Origin: Mycoplasmatota bacterium
GTDB lineage: Bacteria > Bacillota_I > Bacilli_A > Izemoplasmatales > Hujiaoplasmataceae
Assembly: GCA_027859085.1 (NCBI GenBank)
Contig: JAQIBJ010000077.1
Span: 1-64,000, forward strand
DNA length: 64,000 nucleotides
Direction of reading: 5' to 3'
Part shown: positions 49,859 to 58,767 of the stretch, one piece after another
How positions within the stretch are numbered: position 1 is the first letter of the stretch
Layout of the letters: every line of letters starts with the position of its first letter
Position numbers and translations under genes: made by a program
The notes under the pieces: model-generated
Database searches by the model: none
What the model saw: only the letters and a program-made list of their open reading frames with translations
What the model was told of the DNA's origin: nothing

Positions 49859-51622
49859 ATGAAATGGGATTTAACCTATCTATTTAAAGACCTAAATGAG
49901 TTTGATAATGCTTATAAAAAAACAATGGAAATTATTGATATGTTAGCAACTTATAAAGGTAAATTAGGTGATGAAGAAAAATTCAAAGAATACTTTACTT
50001 TACAAAAAGAAATTGAGAGCACCGGACTTAAAACTTACCAATATGCTTCTTTATTAAGTGACCTAAACAAAAAAGAGTCTGAAAACGCTGCTCGTTTGCA
50101 AAAAGTTCAATTAGCCTTTGCTAAATTGCAACAAGCGGTCTCTTTCGAAGAACCAGAACTTATTTCACTCGGTAAAGAAAAAGTGATGTCATTCATCGAA
50201 AACAATAAATCACTTAATGAATATAAATTTGCAATGGAAAAATTATTTAGAAGACAAGAACATATTCTGGATGATCAATCTGAAGCCTTACTTGCAAATT
50301 ACTCACAATTATCATCTGCAGGAAGGAGCTTATACAGTTCTTTAACCGTTGCTGATATTGAAGGTACTGATGTAATGTTGGATAATGAAGAAATTATAAC
50401 AATCACCAATAGTAATTATCGTGCGTTTATTCAAAAGAGCGATACTGCCGAAGACCGTAAAAATATCTTTGAAGCTGTCTTTGACTATTACTCAGATCAT
50501 AAGAACACTTATGCAAATATCTATAAAACTGTATTAGATGCAGATTATGCACGTATGAAGACCAGAAAATATAAATCATCTCTAGAAAGCTATTTATTTA
50601 ACAACAATATTCCAACTGATGTTTATATGACTTTAACAAAAGTCGCTAGAGAAAACACAAAAGCTGTAAAAAAATATCTTAAACTAAGAAAAGAATATTT
50701 AGGTTTAGAAACACATCATACCTATGATCGTTTCCTAGAACTTGCAAAATCAGATAAAGAATATGAATATGAAGAAGCTCAAGAATTATTTTTTAAATCA
50801 ATTAAAGATTTCCCTAAAGATTTCCAAGACAAAGCGAAAGAAGTTTTAAGAGATGGATTTGTTGATGTATTAGAACAACCAGGAAAGAGAACTGGCGCTT
50901 ATTCTAGTTCAATGCCAAACCTACATCCATTTATTTTATTAAACTATGATAAAACATTATCAAATGTCTTCACAGTCGCTCACGAAGCAGGACATTCTAT
51001 GCATTCAATGTATGCAGCAGAAACACAACCAACAAGTTTACAAAACTATACAATTTTTGTTGCTGAAGTCGCTTCTACTTTCAATGAACATAATTTGTTA
51101 GACTACATTATGAAAGAATCTAAAGCTTCTAAGAACGAAAAAATTGCTTTACTACAACGTTCTATTGATGATATTATGGGAACATTCTATCGACAAACTT
51201 TATTTGCATTATATGAATTAGAAGCTCATAAATTAGTGGAAAACAATGAACCAATTACCGCTGATAAATTATCACAAATAATGATTGACCTATACAAAGA
51301 ATTTTATGACATAGACATCACTGAAGAAAATGTTAAAGAATTTGTTTGGGCTTACATCCCTCATTTATTCTACACACCTTTCTATGTGTATCAATATGCA
51401 ACAAGCTTTGCAGCCTCATTGAAAATATATGAAAATGTTAAGAACAAAAAAGAAAATGCATTTGAAAATTATTTGAATCTACTTAAATCAGGTGGATCTG
51501 ATTATCCAGTGAAACAAGTATTAAATGCAGGTGTTGATTTAACAAAAGAAGATTCTTTCAAAGCAGTCGTTAATAGACTTGAGGAATTAGTTGATGAATT
51601 AGAAGTTGTATTAAAATCTTAG
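49859..51622 (+). CDS. pepF: Oligoendopeptidase F
   Basis: 587-aa cytoplasmic M3 metallopeptidase that cuts short peptides. The zinc site HEAGHSMHS lies near residue 375, with the downstream Glu in VAEVASTFNEH. PFYVYQYATSFAAS is also conserved. Very good ribosome site AAGGAGGA. The trpS promoter lies in its last bases. Confidence 0.95.
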   Translation: MKWDLTYLFKDLNEFDNAYKKTMEIIDMLATYKGKLGDEEKFKEYFTLQKEIESTGLKTYQYASLLSDLNKKESENAARLQKVQLAFAKLQQAVSFEEPELISLGKEKVMSFIENNKSLNEYKFAMEKLFRRQEHILDDQSEALLANYSQLSSAGRSLYSSLTVADIEGTDVMLDNEEIITITNSNYRAFIQKSDTAEDRKNIFEAVFDYYSDHKNTYANIYKTVLDADYARMKTRKYKSSLESYLFNNNIPTDVYMTLTKVARENTKAVKKYLKLRKEYLGLETHHTYDRFLELAKSDKEYEYEEAQELFFKSIKDFPKDFQDKAKEVLRDGFVDVLEQPGKRTGAYSSSMPNLHPFILLNYDKTLSNVFTVAHEAGHSMHSMYAAETQPTSLQNYTIFVAEVASTFNEHNLLDYIMKESKASKNEKIALLQRSIDDIMGTFYRQTLFALYELEAHKLVENNEPITADKLSQIMIDLYKEFYDIDITEENVKEFVWAYIPHLFYTPFYVYQYATSFAASLKIYENVKNKKENAFENYLNLLKSGGSDYPVKQVLNAGVDLTKEDSFKAVVNRLEELVDELEVVLKS

Positions 51623-51634
51623 ATTTGCTATAAT
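51606..51634 (+). promoter_or_regulatory. Promoter of trpS
   Basis: TTGTAT (51606-51611), 17 bases ending in TGC, TATAAT (51629-51634). Start near 51641. The -35 lies inside the pepF coding end. Confidence 0.7.
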
Positions 51635-51640
51635 ATAATA

Positions 51641-51849
51641 AATCGAAGATATGGCATAGTATTAATTCTCTTTATTCTTAGAGACAAGGTGGTTGCTGAA
51701 AACCTTGATAAAGAAATTATGAATGGACCATGGAGAGATGCTAATTACATCCGTAAGCTTTGCGTTAAAAGCAAGAGTGCTAGTTTATCTAGAACTAAGG
51801 TGGTACCACGATCATTCGTCCTTATTAATTTAAGGACGATTTTTTTTTA
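51641..51849 (+). promoter_or_regulatory. Tryptophan T-box riboswitch of trpS
   Basis: Leader RNA with the specifier TGG at 51724-51726 (between GAA and ACC), the T-box core AAGGTGGTACCACG at 51797-51810, and a terminator with arms 51816-51824 and 51831-51839 followed by at least eight Ts. Uncharged tRNA-Trp would prevent termination and switch on trpS. Confidence 0.93.
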
Positions 51850-51866
51850 GAAAGAGAGTGAATATA

Positions 51867-52862
51867 ATGAAAAAAATCGTATCCGGCATTAAGCCAACAG
51901 GTAGTTTAACATTGGGAAACTATTTAGGCGCAATCAAACAGTTTGTAAAATTACAAGAAGAAAGAAAAGAAGATGAATTTTATTTATTCATCGCTGATTT
52001 GCATGCAATTACCACAAGACAAACACCGCATGAATTAAGAAATAGAACTTTAGACATTGCTGCGATGTATATTGCCAGTGGATTGGATAAAGACAGAACG
52101 ACAATGTTTATTCAATCTGAGGTTTTACAACACGCTGAACTTGGTTACATCTTACAATCTAATGTCTACATGGGTGAATTAGAAAGAATGACTCAGTATA
52201 AGGATAAAGTAGCAAAAGGTGAAGAATCAATTGCCTCTTCTTTATTCACTTATCCAGCATTAATGGCAGCTGATATTTTGCTTTATGATGCTGATTATGT
52301 TCCAGTAGGCGATGATCAAAAACAACATTTAGAATTAACAAGAGATATTGCAAATCGTTTTAACCATTATTATAACGACTTTTTCACAGTTCCTGAACCA
52401 ATCATCCCTGAAGTTGGTGCAAGAATCATGGATTTACAAGATCCTTATAAAAAAATGTCAAAATCTTCAGATAACCCTAAAGGTTATATCACGATGTTTG
52501 ATGAGGAAAATATGATTAAAAAGAAAATCAGATCTGCTAAAACAGATTCTTTAGGTGTGATAAAATATGACCCTATTAATCAAACAGGTCTAGCAAATTT
52601 ATTAAACATCTATGCAAGTGCCACTGATACCAATGTTGAAGAAATTGTTCTAAAATATAAAGTTTCTAATTACAAAACTTTTAAAGAAGACTTAGGACAA
52701 GTCCTAGTTGACTTATTAATACCAATTCAAGAAAGATATCAAGACCTCATTAAGTCTGATTCGCTTCAAGAAATATTAAATCAAGGTAGAGATAGAGCAT
52801 CAGATTATGCATTCAAAAAAATGCGTAAATGTAAAAGAAAAGTTGGCCTTGGCCGTAAATAA
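51867..52862 (+). CDS. trpS: Tryptophanyl-tRNA synthetase
   Basis: 331-aa class I synthetase. The HIGH-type motif is PTGSLTLGNYLG at the N-terminus and the KMSKS motif is KKMSKSSD near 194. Start 51867 is chosen over the GTG at 51858 because AAGAGAG precedes it and the protein then begins MKKIVSG as usual. Controlled by the T-box upstream. Confidence 0.97.
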   Translation: MKKIVSGIKPTGSLTLGNYLGAIKQFVKLQEERKEDEFYLFIADLHAITTRQTPHELRNRTLDIAAMYIASGLDKDRTTMFIQSEVLQHAELGYILQSNVYMGELERMTQYKDKVAKGEESIASSLFTYPALMAADILLYDADYVPVGDDQKQHLELTRDIANRFNHYYNDFFTVPEPIIPEVGARIMDLQDPYKKMSKSSDNPKGYITMFDEENMIKKKIRSAKTDSLGVIKYDPINQTGLANLLNIYASATDTNVEEIVLKYKVSNYKTFKEDLGQVLVDLLIPIQERYQDLIKSDSLQEILNQGRDRASDYAFKKMRKCKRKVGLGRK

Positions 52863-52865
52863 GAA

Positions 52866-52897
52866 ATAAGACTATCGAATTGATAGTCTTATATTTT
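52866..52897. terminator. Terminator between trpS and the MFS gene
   Basis: Arms 52866-52876 and 52882-52892 form an 11-bp hairpin, followed by ATTTTT on the plus strand and a weaker T-rich tail on the minus strand. Confidence 0.75.
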
Positions 52898-52910
52898 TGA
52901 AATTTATAAT

Positions 52911-54167
52911 TTATGCTTTTTGATTCATGTTTCTTCTTGTAAGCGCAGTAATCGAATATATAGCAATCATCACTGCACCAACAATCATAAATAATAATTG
53001 CAAACTATAATCTGCAAGTAATCCAATGAGTGGCGCAAAAATAACAAGTAAGAGAGATGTTAACTGTGCTTGAATACTTAAAGCACTGGCTCTTCTACCT
53101 TCTTCTGTCACATCACCAATTTCTTGAACCATAATTGGTCTTCTTAAATTCAAGATAATATACATTAATATAAATGCTACAAATATAACCACGATACTAT
53201 TCGTAAAGAAACCAAGTAAGAGAGAAACGCCACCCATTAATAGCCATGCTAAATTAATGGTTTTTACTTTATCGACTTTACCTTCAAGTTTATAAGCATT
53301 TCTAGTCGCTATCGCACTAATGATATAGATGATAGCATATATAACACCAATATAAACTTTTTCATTTTCTTCAGTATCTAATTGACTAAATAAAATAAAG
53401 CCCACTGACGCGGAAACTACTAACGGTTGAATATAATCTTTAACACTTTTGAATCCAGCTTGAAAAGCTGATGCATCGACTACAAAACCTCTAACTTTTT
53501 TCTTTTGGAAAACATATTTTAAACTTAACCAGTTTTCTTTCAAGAAATTTTTAAGTTTAAATTCATTTTCTTTTCTTTTATTCATATATTTTGGATAAGT
53601 CAAAATCATTAACAAATCAATGGAATATGGAATAATTGCCACTAAGAATAAATAATGATATTCTCCTTGTAACCAAAGAATTAATACAACAGAAATCAGA
53701 CTCATAATTGTTGAACCAATTAATGACATTGACCTTGTCTTGCCATACACTTCGCTTTTTGGTTCTTCTATTTCTTCTACATCTAAGAATTGCATAATCA
53801 TTGCTTTATGTGTACCAGATCTAAAAGCTTCACCAAAGCCGAATAATCCCATTGCAATTACAAAAATCCAAAATGTAGGTGCAATTCCCCCAAAGAAGAA
53901 AATAACAAACGAAGCAATATAAAATACAAAACACATAACAAGTTGTGTTTTCTTACCATACATATCGGCAATAACACCAGACGGTATTTCAACAATATAA
54001 ATGATGATTTCTCGAATGGATATCAATATACCAATTTGAAATAGATTTAGTCCTCCAACTTCCAAGAAGAATAAAATTAAAAAGGGTTCAAAAAAACGAA
54101 GGTTTTTTAAGAACCCATACATTCCAAATTTAAGCATTTGTCCTTTGTGTTGGTTAATACTAGACAT
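52911..54167 (-). CDS. Major facilitator superfamily transporter
   Basis: 418-aa transporter with about twelve hydrophobic segments. The loop between helices 2 and 3 has the MFS pattern EIPSGVIADMYGKKT near 60-74. A charged central loop with KYMNKRKENEFKLKNF lies between the halves. The substrate is unknown. It starts two bases after the stop of the Crh-like gene and seems translationally linked to it, since its own ribosome site is weak. Confidence 0.9.
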   Translation of the reverse strand: MSSINQHKGQMLKFGMYGFLKNLRFFEPFLILFFLEVGGLNLFQIGILISIREIIIYIVEIPSGVIADMYGKKTQLVMCFVFYIASFVIFFFGGIAPTFWIFVIAMGLFGFGEAFRSGTHKAMIMQFLDVEEIEEPKSEVYGKTRSMSLIGSTIMSLISVVLILWLQGEYHYLFLVAIIPYSIDLLMILTYPKYMNKRKENEFKLKNFLKENWLSLKYVFQKKKVRGFVVDASAFQAGFKSVKDYIQPLVVSASVGFILFSQLDTEENEKVYIGVIYAIIYIISAIATRNAYKLEGKVDKVKTINLAWLLMGGVSLLLGFFTNSIVVIFVAFILMYIILNLRRPIMVQEIGDVTEEGRRASALSIQAQLTSLLLVIFAPLIGLLADYSLQLLFMIVGAVMIAIYSITALTRRNMNQKA

Positions 54168-54169
54168 TA

Positions 54170-54436
54170 TTACATCATCTCATTAATATCAAAAATCACA
54201 CGAGAAATAGCTTTAAAAGCTTCATCTTCATCTTTTCCTGTAAAAGTAATTTTAATTTTGCTATTTGATGGAACACCTAAAGACAAAACACCCATAATAG
54301 ATTTAAGATTAACTTTACGGTCATTGTATTCCATATACATTTCAGCTTGGAAACTATTTGCTTTTGATACTATTTTTGTTGCTGGTCTTGCTTGTAGACC
54401 TTGTGTGTATGTTATTTTATACTTTTCTTCTATCAT
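54170..54436 (-). CDS. Crh-like HPr protein (Gln15, Ser46)
   Basis: 88-aa HPr fold. The motif GLQARPA has Gln at position 15 where HPr has the phospho-accepting His. Ser46 in LKSIMG, the target of HPr kinase, is kept. This is exactly the Crh pattern of Bacillus, where Crh-Ser-P is a corepressor of CcpA and binds other proteins. It cannot pass phosphate to sugars by the His route. Start 54436 is fixed by GGAGG; the ATG at 54460 lacks one. It lies between an EIIB-like protein without its cysteine and an MFS transporter. Confidence 0.85.
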   Translation of the reverse strand: MIEEKYKITYTQGLQARPATKIVSKANSFQAEMYMEYNDRKVNLKSIMGVLSLGVPSNSKIKITFTGKDEDEAFKAISRVIFDINEMM

Positions 54437-54449
54437 TGTTTTCCTCCAT

Positions 54450-54824
54450 CTATATTTCATTAATTTTTTGAACTAATTTATTCATATCATAAGGTAAAAC
54501 CATTTTAATATTATCCCCAGAAATAAAAATTCCTGTAGCGCCTAGCATTTTAAATCTCTCGATGTCGACTGCTTTAACATTGACCAAATTAACTTTTAAT
54601 CTTCTACCATCAATATCAGCATGATTAATATTTTTCATGCCCCCATAACAATCTATGAATTCATCAATCAATTCATCTTCGATTGGTTTAGAAATTACTC
54701 TAACTGGTTTTTTTTGTAATCTAAAAATTAAATAAGCACATAATAATAAAACGAATACAATTAATAACCACCAAAAATTATATTTAAACCAATTGAGCAC
54801 ATCACTCATAAAAAGTATATTCAC
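54450..54824 (-). CDS. Membrane-anchored EIIB-like (glucose-type PTS) protein lacking the active cysteine
   Basis: 124-aa protein with one membrane helix (about 17-36) and a cytoplasmic domain that follows glucose-type EIIB: GGMKNI near 61-66, RRLKV near 74-78, and GATGIFISGDNIKMV. In working EIIB the Cys of the D-A-C-I-T-R-L-R segment takes the phosphate. Here that position is Asp72 (D-I-D-G-R-R-L-K), so phosphotransfer by Cys is impossible. No EIIC domain is near. The start GTG at 54824 has GAGGTG upstream. Forms an operon with the Crh-like and MFS genes; a regulatory role is inferred. Confidence 0.8.
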   Translation of the reverse strand: MNILFMSDVLNWFKYNFWWLLIVFVLLLCAYLIFRLQKKPVRVISKPIEDELIDEFIDCYGGMKNINHADIDGRRLKVNLVNVKAVDIERFKMLGATGIFISGDNIKMVLPYDMNKLVQKINEI

Positions 54825-54916
54825 TATGTAATCACCTCTTCTATTGTCTATGTAATATATTTTATCATATTCAAAATAAATTTGTATACTGATTTAAAAA
54901 AAACCAACTATAAATA

Positions 54917-54945
54917 TTGCATTTAGTACGAATTTCCTATATAAT
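54917..54945 (+). promoter_or_regulatory. Promoter of ppa
   Basis: TTGCAT (54917-54922), 17 bases, TATAAT (54940-54945). Confidence 0.75.
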
Positions 54946-54964
54946 CTTCTCTAGAGGTGATAAG

Positions 54965-55471
54965 ATGTCAAAAATTACTGAAGCAATTATTGAAATCCCT
55001 ATGGGAACACAAAATAAATATGAAGTAGACAAATTAAAGAATCGTATTAAATTAAACAGAGTGTTATATTCTAAAATGACTTATCCTGCAGAGTATGGAT
55101 TTATTGAAAAAACTTTAGCGGAAGATGACGATCCATTAGACATTCTGGTTTTAGCCACCACACCGACTTTTCCTGGATGTATTGTCGATGCTAGAGTTGT
55201 CGGGTATCTTGATATGTATGATTCAGGCGAACGCGACCAAAAGATTATCGCAGTTGTTGATGCTGATCCAAGATTTGATGATATTAATGATATTAGTGAC
55301 ATTAAATCACTTCAGTTAAGAGAAATTAAACTTTTCTTCGAGAACTATAAAATTCTTGAGCCAGGACATCATGTAAAAGTTCTTGATTACTATTCAGAAG
55401 AAGACGCTGTTGAATTAATCGAAGAATGTCAAAAAAGATTTACAGAACACTTAACAAAACAATTAAAATAA
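54965..55471 (+). CDS. ppa: Inorganic pyrophosphatase, family I
   Basis: 168-aa soluble enzyme that splits pyrophosphate. Metal-binding aspartates are in the signature DDDPLDILV near 49-57, with YPAEYGFIE before it and DADPRFDDI after. Start 54965 is fixed by GAGGTG at 54954-54959. Single gene with its own promoter and terminator. Confidence 0.93.
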   Translation: MSKITEAIIEIPMGTQNKYEVDKLKNRIKLNRVLYSKMTYPAEYGFIEKTLAEDDDPLDILVLATTPTFPGCIVDARVVGYLDMYDSGERDQKIIAVVDADPRFDDINDISDIKSLQLREIKLFFENYKILEPGHHVKVLDYYSEEDAVELIEECQKRFTEHLTKQLK

Positions 55472-55485
55472 TTTAGTAAAAATAT

Positions 55486-55526
55486 AAGCTTATAAACCGA
55501 AAAACTGGTTTATAAGCTTTTTTTTA
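55486..55526. terminator. Terminator between ppa and the amidohydrolase gene
   Basis: Arms 55486-55498 and 55507-55519 form a 13-bp hairpin followed by a long T run on the plus strand; the minus strand also has a T-rich tail. Confidence 0.85.
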
Positions 55527-56696
55527 TTTTGAATGTATAACTTCTCCGTTAATCATTACTTTTTCTGGTTTGGTCATATAATGTAAAGGATGTCCATCCC
55601 AAATAACGATGTCAGCATCTTTTCCAACTTCTATACTACCAACTCTATCATCAACATTATTAATTTTAGCTGAATTGATTGTGACAGCTTTAAATGCTTC
55701 TAATTCATCTAAGCCTTCTCTAACAAATATACCAAGTTGAGTTAATGTATTTGAGAGATGAATCACAGGATGATCTGTCATAATTGCAAATTCAACGCCT
55801 GCATCATGAAGGATTTTTGCTGATTTAAATGATTTATTACGCAACTCATATTTTGATTTAGATCCCAAGGTTGGCCCTATGATTAGTTGAATATTATGTT
55901 CTTTTATATATTCAGGAATCAAATGCGCTTCTGTTGCATGTTCAATGGTGCCATTTAAACCAAATTCTTCAATAATGCGAATGGCAGTGACGATATCGTC
56001 TTGTTGATGGGCATGTATTTTAACTTGAAGTCCATCAAAAACTCTTGATAAAGAAGCGTTCTTCATATTAAATTCTGGTTTTTTTGCTTCTTTGTTAGAG
56101 TTTTTATTTTGCTCATATTCATCCATGTTATCTTTGTAGTCTTTTGCTTTAGTTAACGCTTCTCTAATCACTGCAGCTGTAGCCATTCTAGTTGCTGGTG
56201 TTTGTGATTTAGAACTGTAAACTCTTTTAGGGTTTTCTCCCAAAGCCATTTTCATAGATGATTCTGGAACAACAATCATATCATCGATAGTTTTCCCATA
56301 GGTTTTTATAACCGTAAATGTCCCACCAATACAATTGGCACTTCCCGGTCCAGTTGCAACTGTTGTTATACCATGTTCTCTTGTTTCAGCAAAAGCAACA
56401 TCTTGAGGCTTTATAGCGTCTATTGCTCTTAATTCAGGTGTTACTGGTGAAGTCATTTCATTACCATCTGCACCTTCAAACCCAATTGATTCTTCATACA
56501 TCCCAATATGACAATGAGGGTCAACAAGCCCTGGTGTCACAAAATTTTCTTTTGCATCAATCACCTTGGCTTTGGGAAAATCTTTTTCATTAATTTTACC
56601 TATTTTTTTGATTTTCTTTCCATCGACTAAGATATCAATTATTTCATAATTGATATCAGCCATACTAATTAAATTTGCGTTTTTAATTAAATACAT
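55524..56696 (-). CDS. Imidazolonepropionase-like amidohydrolase
   Basis: 390-aa metal-dependent hydrolase. The complete N-terminal sandwich strands are present (IDILVDGKKIKKIG), followed by GLVDPHCHIG with the first two ligands. IHAHQQDD and TIEHATEAH follow, then MTDHPVIHL with the last Asp. The ending GSIEVGKDADIVIWDGHPL is typical of the family. Exact substrate unknown; relatives include prolidase-like and imidazolonepropionase-like enzymes. It starts directly after the M20 gene with AGGAGTGAG overlapping. Confidence 0.88.
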   Translation of the reverse strand: MYLIKNANLISMADINYEIIDILVDGKKIKKIGKINEKDFPKAKVIDAKENFVTPGLVDPHCHIGMYEESIGFEGADGNEMTSPVTPELRAIDAIKPQDVAFAETREHGITTVATGPGSANCIGGTFTVIKTYGKTIDDMIVVPESSMKMALGENPKRVYSSKSQTPATRMATAAVIREALTKAKDYKDNMDEYEQNKNSNKEAKKPEFNMKNASLSRVFDGLQVKIHAHQQDDIVTAIRIIEEFGLNGTIEHATEAHLIPEYIKEHNIQLIIGPTLGSKSKYELRNKSFKSAKILHDAGVEFAIMTDHPVIHLSNTLTQLGIFVREGLDELEAFKAVTINSAKINNVDDRVGSIEVGKDADIVIWDGHPLHYMTKPEKVMINGEVIHSK

Positions 56697-57845
56697 CTAC
56701 TCACTCCTTCTTTTTATTATCTCTATAAATATATTGGCACCTTTTAATAAAGCATCTTCATTAAGATTAAATTTTGAATGATGAATATTATAGGTTTCCT
56801 TGTCTGTTTGTTTAACACCCAACCAAGCGAGTGTACCTTTTCTTAAATTAATATATCTTGAAAAGTCTTCGCTACCAGCCATTGGTAACTCTAATATTTG
56901 AACATTTTCATCGCCCAAAGCGGTTTTTGCAGATGCAACAAACGTATCGGTTGTATCATGAGAGTTAATTGTTGGGTCATATCCATACTGATAATCAAAA
57001 ACAAAATCACCATTATGTCGCATAGTAATTGACTCAGCTAATTGTTTTAACTCAGCTTTGATTACTTCTCTTACATTGTTATTAAATGTTCTTATTGATC
57101 CAGTTAAAGAGGCTTTTTCAGGGATAATATTATGCGCAGTTCCTGCTTCAACTTTCGCAATGGTAATCACAGCTCTTTCCATTGGTGATATCTTTCTTGT
57201 AAGAATGGTTTGTGCTCCCAAGACAAATTCAGCTTGCATAATAATAGGGTCAATTCCTTCTTCAGGCATTGCAGCGTGACATGCTTTACCAATCAAATCC
57301 ACATGTAATGTATCGGCAGCTGCCATTGCTGGACCGTAGTTTACAGCGACTGAACCTGTTTCATAATGAGGAGATACATGCAATGCATAAAACTCTTCAC
57401 AATCATCTAGCAACCCTGTTTCTACAATCTTAATAGCCCCACCTGGTGTTGGTCCCTCTTCAGCTTCTTGGAAAATGAACTTAATAGTCCCATTCCATTC
57501 ATCTTTATGTTCAACAAGATATTTACATGCCCCTAATAACATTGATGTATGTGCATCGTGTCCACAAGCATGCATCTTATCTTGATTTTTAGATTGAAAG
57601 CCTAAATTGGTTTCTTCAGTAATGTTTAAAGCATCAAAATCAGCTCTTAAACCAGTTATAGGCCCATCACCGTTATGCACGACTGCAATCAAAGAATAAT
57701 CACCTGCTTCAAGAATTTCATCGACTTTTAATCTATTTAATTCTGTTTTAATATACTGACTTGTTTGAGGACAATCAAATCCTGTTTCTGGGTTTTGATG
57801 AAGATGTCTTCGATGTTTAATAATATAATCATTAAGTGTTTTCAA
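56697..57845 (-). CDS. M20 family amidohydrolase (N-acyl amino acid/peptide hydrolase)
   Basis: About 382-aa zinc hydrolase of the aminoacylase/hippurate type. RRHLHQNPE begins it, LRADFDALNI and MHACGHDAHTSM carry metal ligands, the catalytic pair EAEEGPTPGG follows, and HVSPHYETG and MAGSEDFSRY appear later. The start is not certain: a GTG at 57854 overlaps the AAAGGTG ribosome site, so the TTG at 57845 is likelier. It overlaps the DUF368 gene by 14 bases. Confidence 0.88.
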   Translation of the reverse strand: MKTLNDYIIKHRRHLHQNPETGFDCPQTSQYIKTELNRLKVDEILEAGDYSLIAVVHNGDGPITGLRADFDALNITEETNLGFQSKNQDKMHACGHDAHTSMLLGACKYLVEHKDEWNGTIKFIFQEAEEGPTPGGAIKIVETGLLDDCEEFYALHVSPHYETGSVAVNYGPAMAAADTLHVDLIGKACHAAMPEEGIDPIIMQAEFVLGAQTILTRKISPMERAVITIAKVEAGTAHNIIPEKASLTGSIRTFNNNVREVIKAELKQLAESITMRHNGDFVFDYQYGYDPTINSHDTTDTFVASAKTALGDENVQILELPMAGSEDFSRYINLRKGTLAWLGVKQTDKETYNIHHSKFNLNEDALLKGANIFIEIIKRRSE

Positions 57846-58767
57846 TTTTCTCACCTTTCCTTTCGAACTTCGTTAAATATAGACTCACAAGGAAACCACA
57901 AGCAAATAAAATAATACCAAATACTACTGACCATGGATGGCTTCCTAAGTAGCCAAACAAATCTTTAAATATTGGTGTTTGCATTTCAAAACTATTTGCA
58001 GTTGATGGATCTTTAATTTCTAAAAATACACCAATGGTACTCGCTAATACTAAACCTAATATCGCTGAATATGTCCCCTTTGGATATTTTTCTAATAAAT
58101 AAGATATCAATTTTGAAAACAGTAAAATTCCAATCACTACGCCCATCAAGAACATCATAATGACTTGGATATTGTATGATAAACTACCCAAATCAAAGAC
58201 ATTACCAATGACATTAGAAACAATTGCTGTATAAAACCCTAAGACCATTAATACCGCCGACCCACTAATGCCTGGGACAATCATTGTTGTTGCTGATATC
58301 ATTCCTAAAGCAATCAATAATATGTATGTGGTGAAATTTAAATCAAAATATTCAATTCCAACTGCTGTTTTGCTTTTATCAATCACAATAATGGTTAATA
58401 AAATTAAAAACGCTGCTATTGAAACAATAATATTTGAAACATTATGTTTTTTAATATCAGTTTTTTTAAATAAGTGGGCAATTCCTCCGGCTAACAAACC
58501 AATAAAGAATAGTAATACAACAAATGAATTCCACTCAATTAATATTCCAAATAACTTAGCAAGTGCAAACACAGATAAAACAACACCCAATCCAAATGGA
58601 ATTAAAAAAGTTAAACTGTTTTTAACATCTCTAAAAATATTTGCAATTGAATCTAATAATTTCTTATATATTCCAAGATATACAGCCAAAGTTCCGCCAC
58701 TCACTCCAGGAATAATAAAAGCTATTCCAACGATAAATCCTTTAATCATTAACACAAAGAATATCAT
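57832..58767 (-). CDS. DUF368 membrane protein (PopT-like, polyprenyl phosphate translocase family)
   Basis: 311-aa membrane protein with about nine hydrophobic segments. The family signature is GIAFIIPGVSGGTLAV near 14-29 and its internal repeat MIVPGISGSAVLMVLG. DUF368 proteins (PopT) help bring undecaprenyl phosphate back across the membrane. The start overlaps rimO by four bases, with AGGAG upstream. Confidence 0.9.
   Translation of the reverse strand: MIFFVLMIKGFIVGIAFIIPGVSGGTLAVYLGIYKKLLDSIANIFRDVKNSLTFLIPFGLGVVLSVFALAKLFGILIEWNSFVVLLFFIGLLAGGIAHLFKKTDIKKHNVSNIIVSIAAFLILLTIIVIDKSKTAVGIEYFDLNFTTYILLIALGMISATTMIVPGISGSAVLMVLGFYTAIVSNVIGNVFDLGSLSYNIQVIMMFLMGVVIGILLFSKLISYLLEKYPKGTYSAILGLVLASTIGVFLEIKDPSTANSFEMQTPIFKDLFGYLGSHPWSVVFGIILFACGFLVSLYLTKFERKGEKIENT

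Noticed and set aside
54450-54824. Working glucose PTS EIIB
   Set aside because: The phosphate-accepting Cys is Asp, no EIIC or EIIA is nearby, and the neighbour HPr lacks His15.
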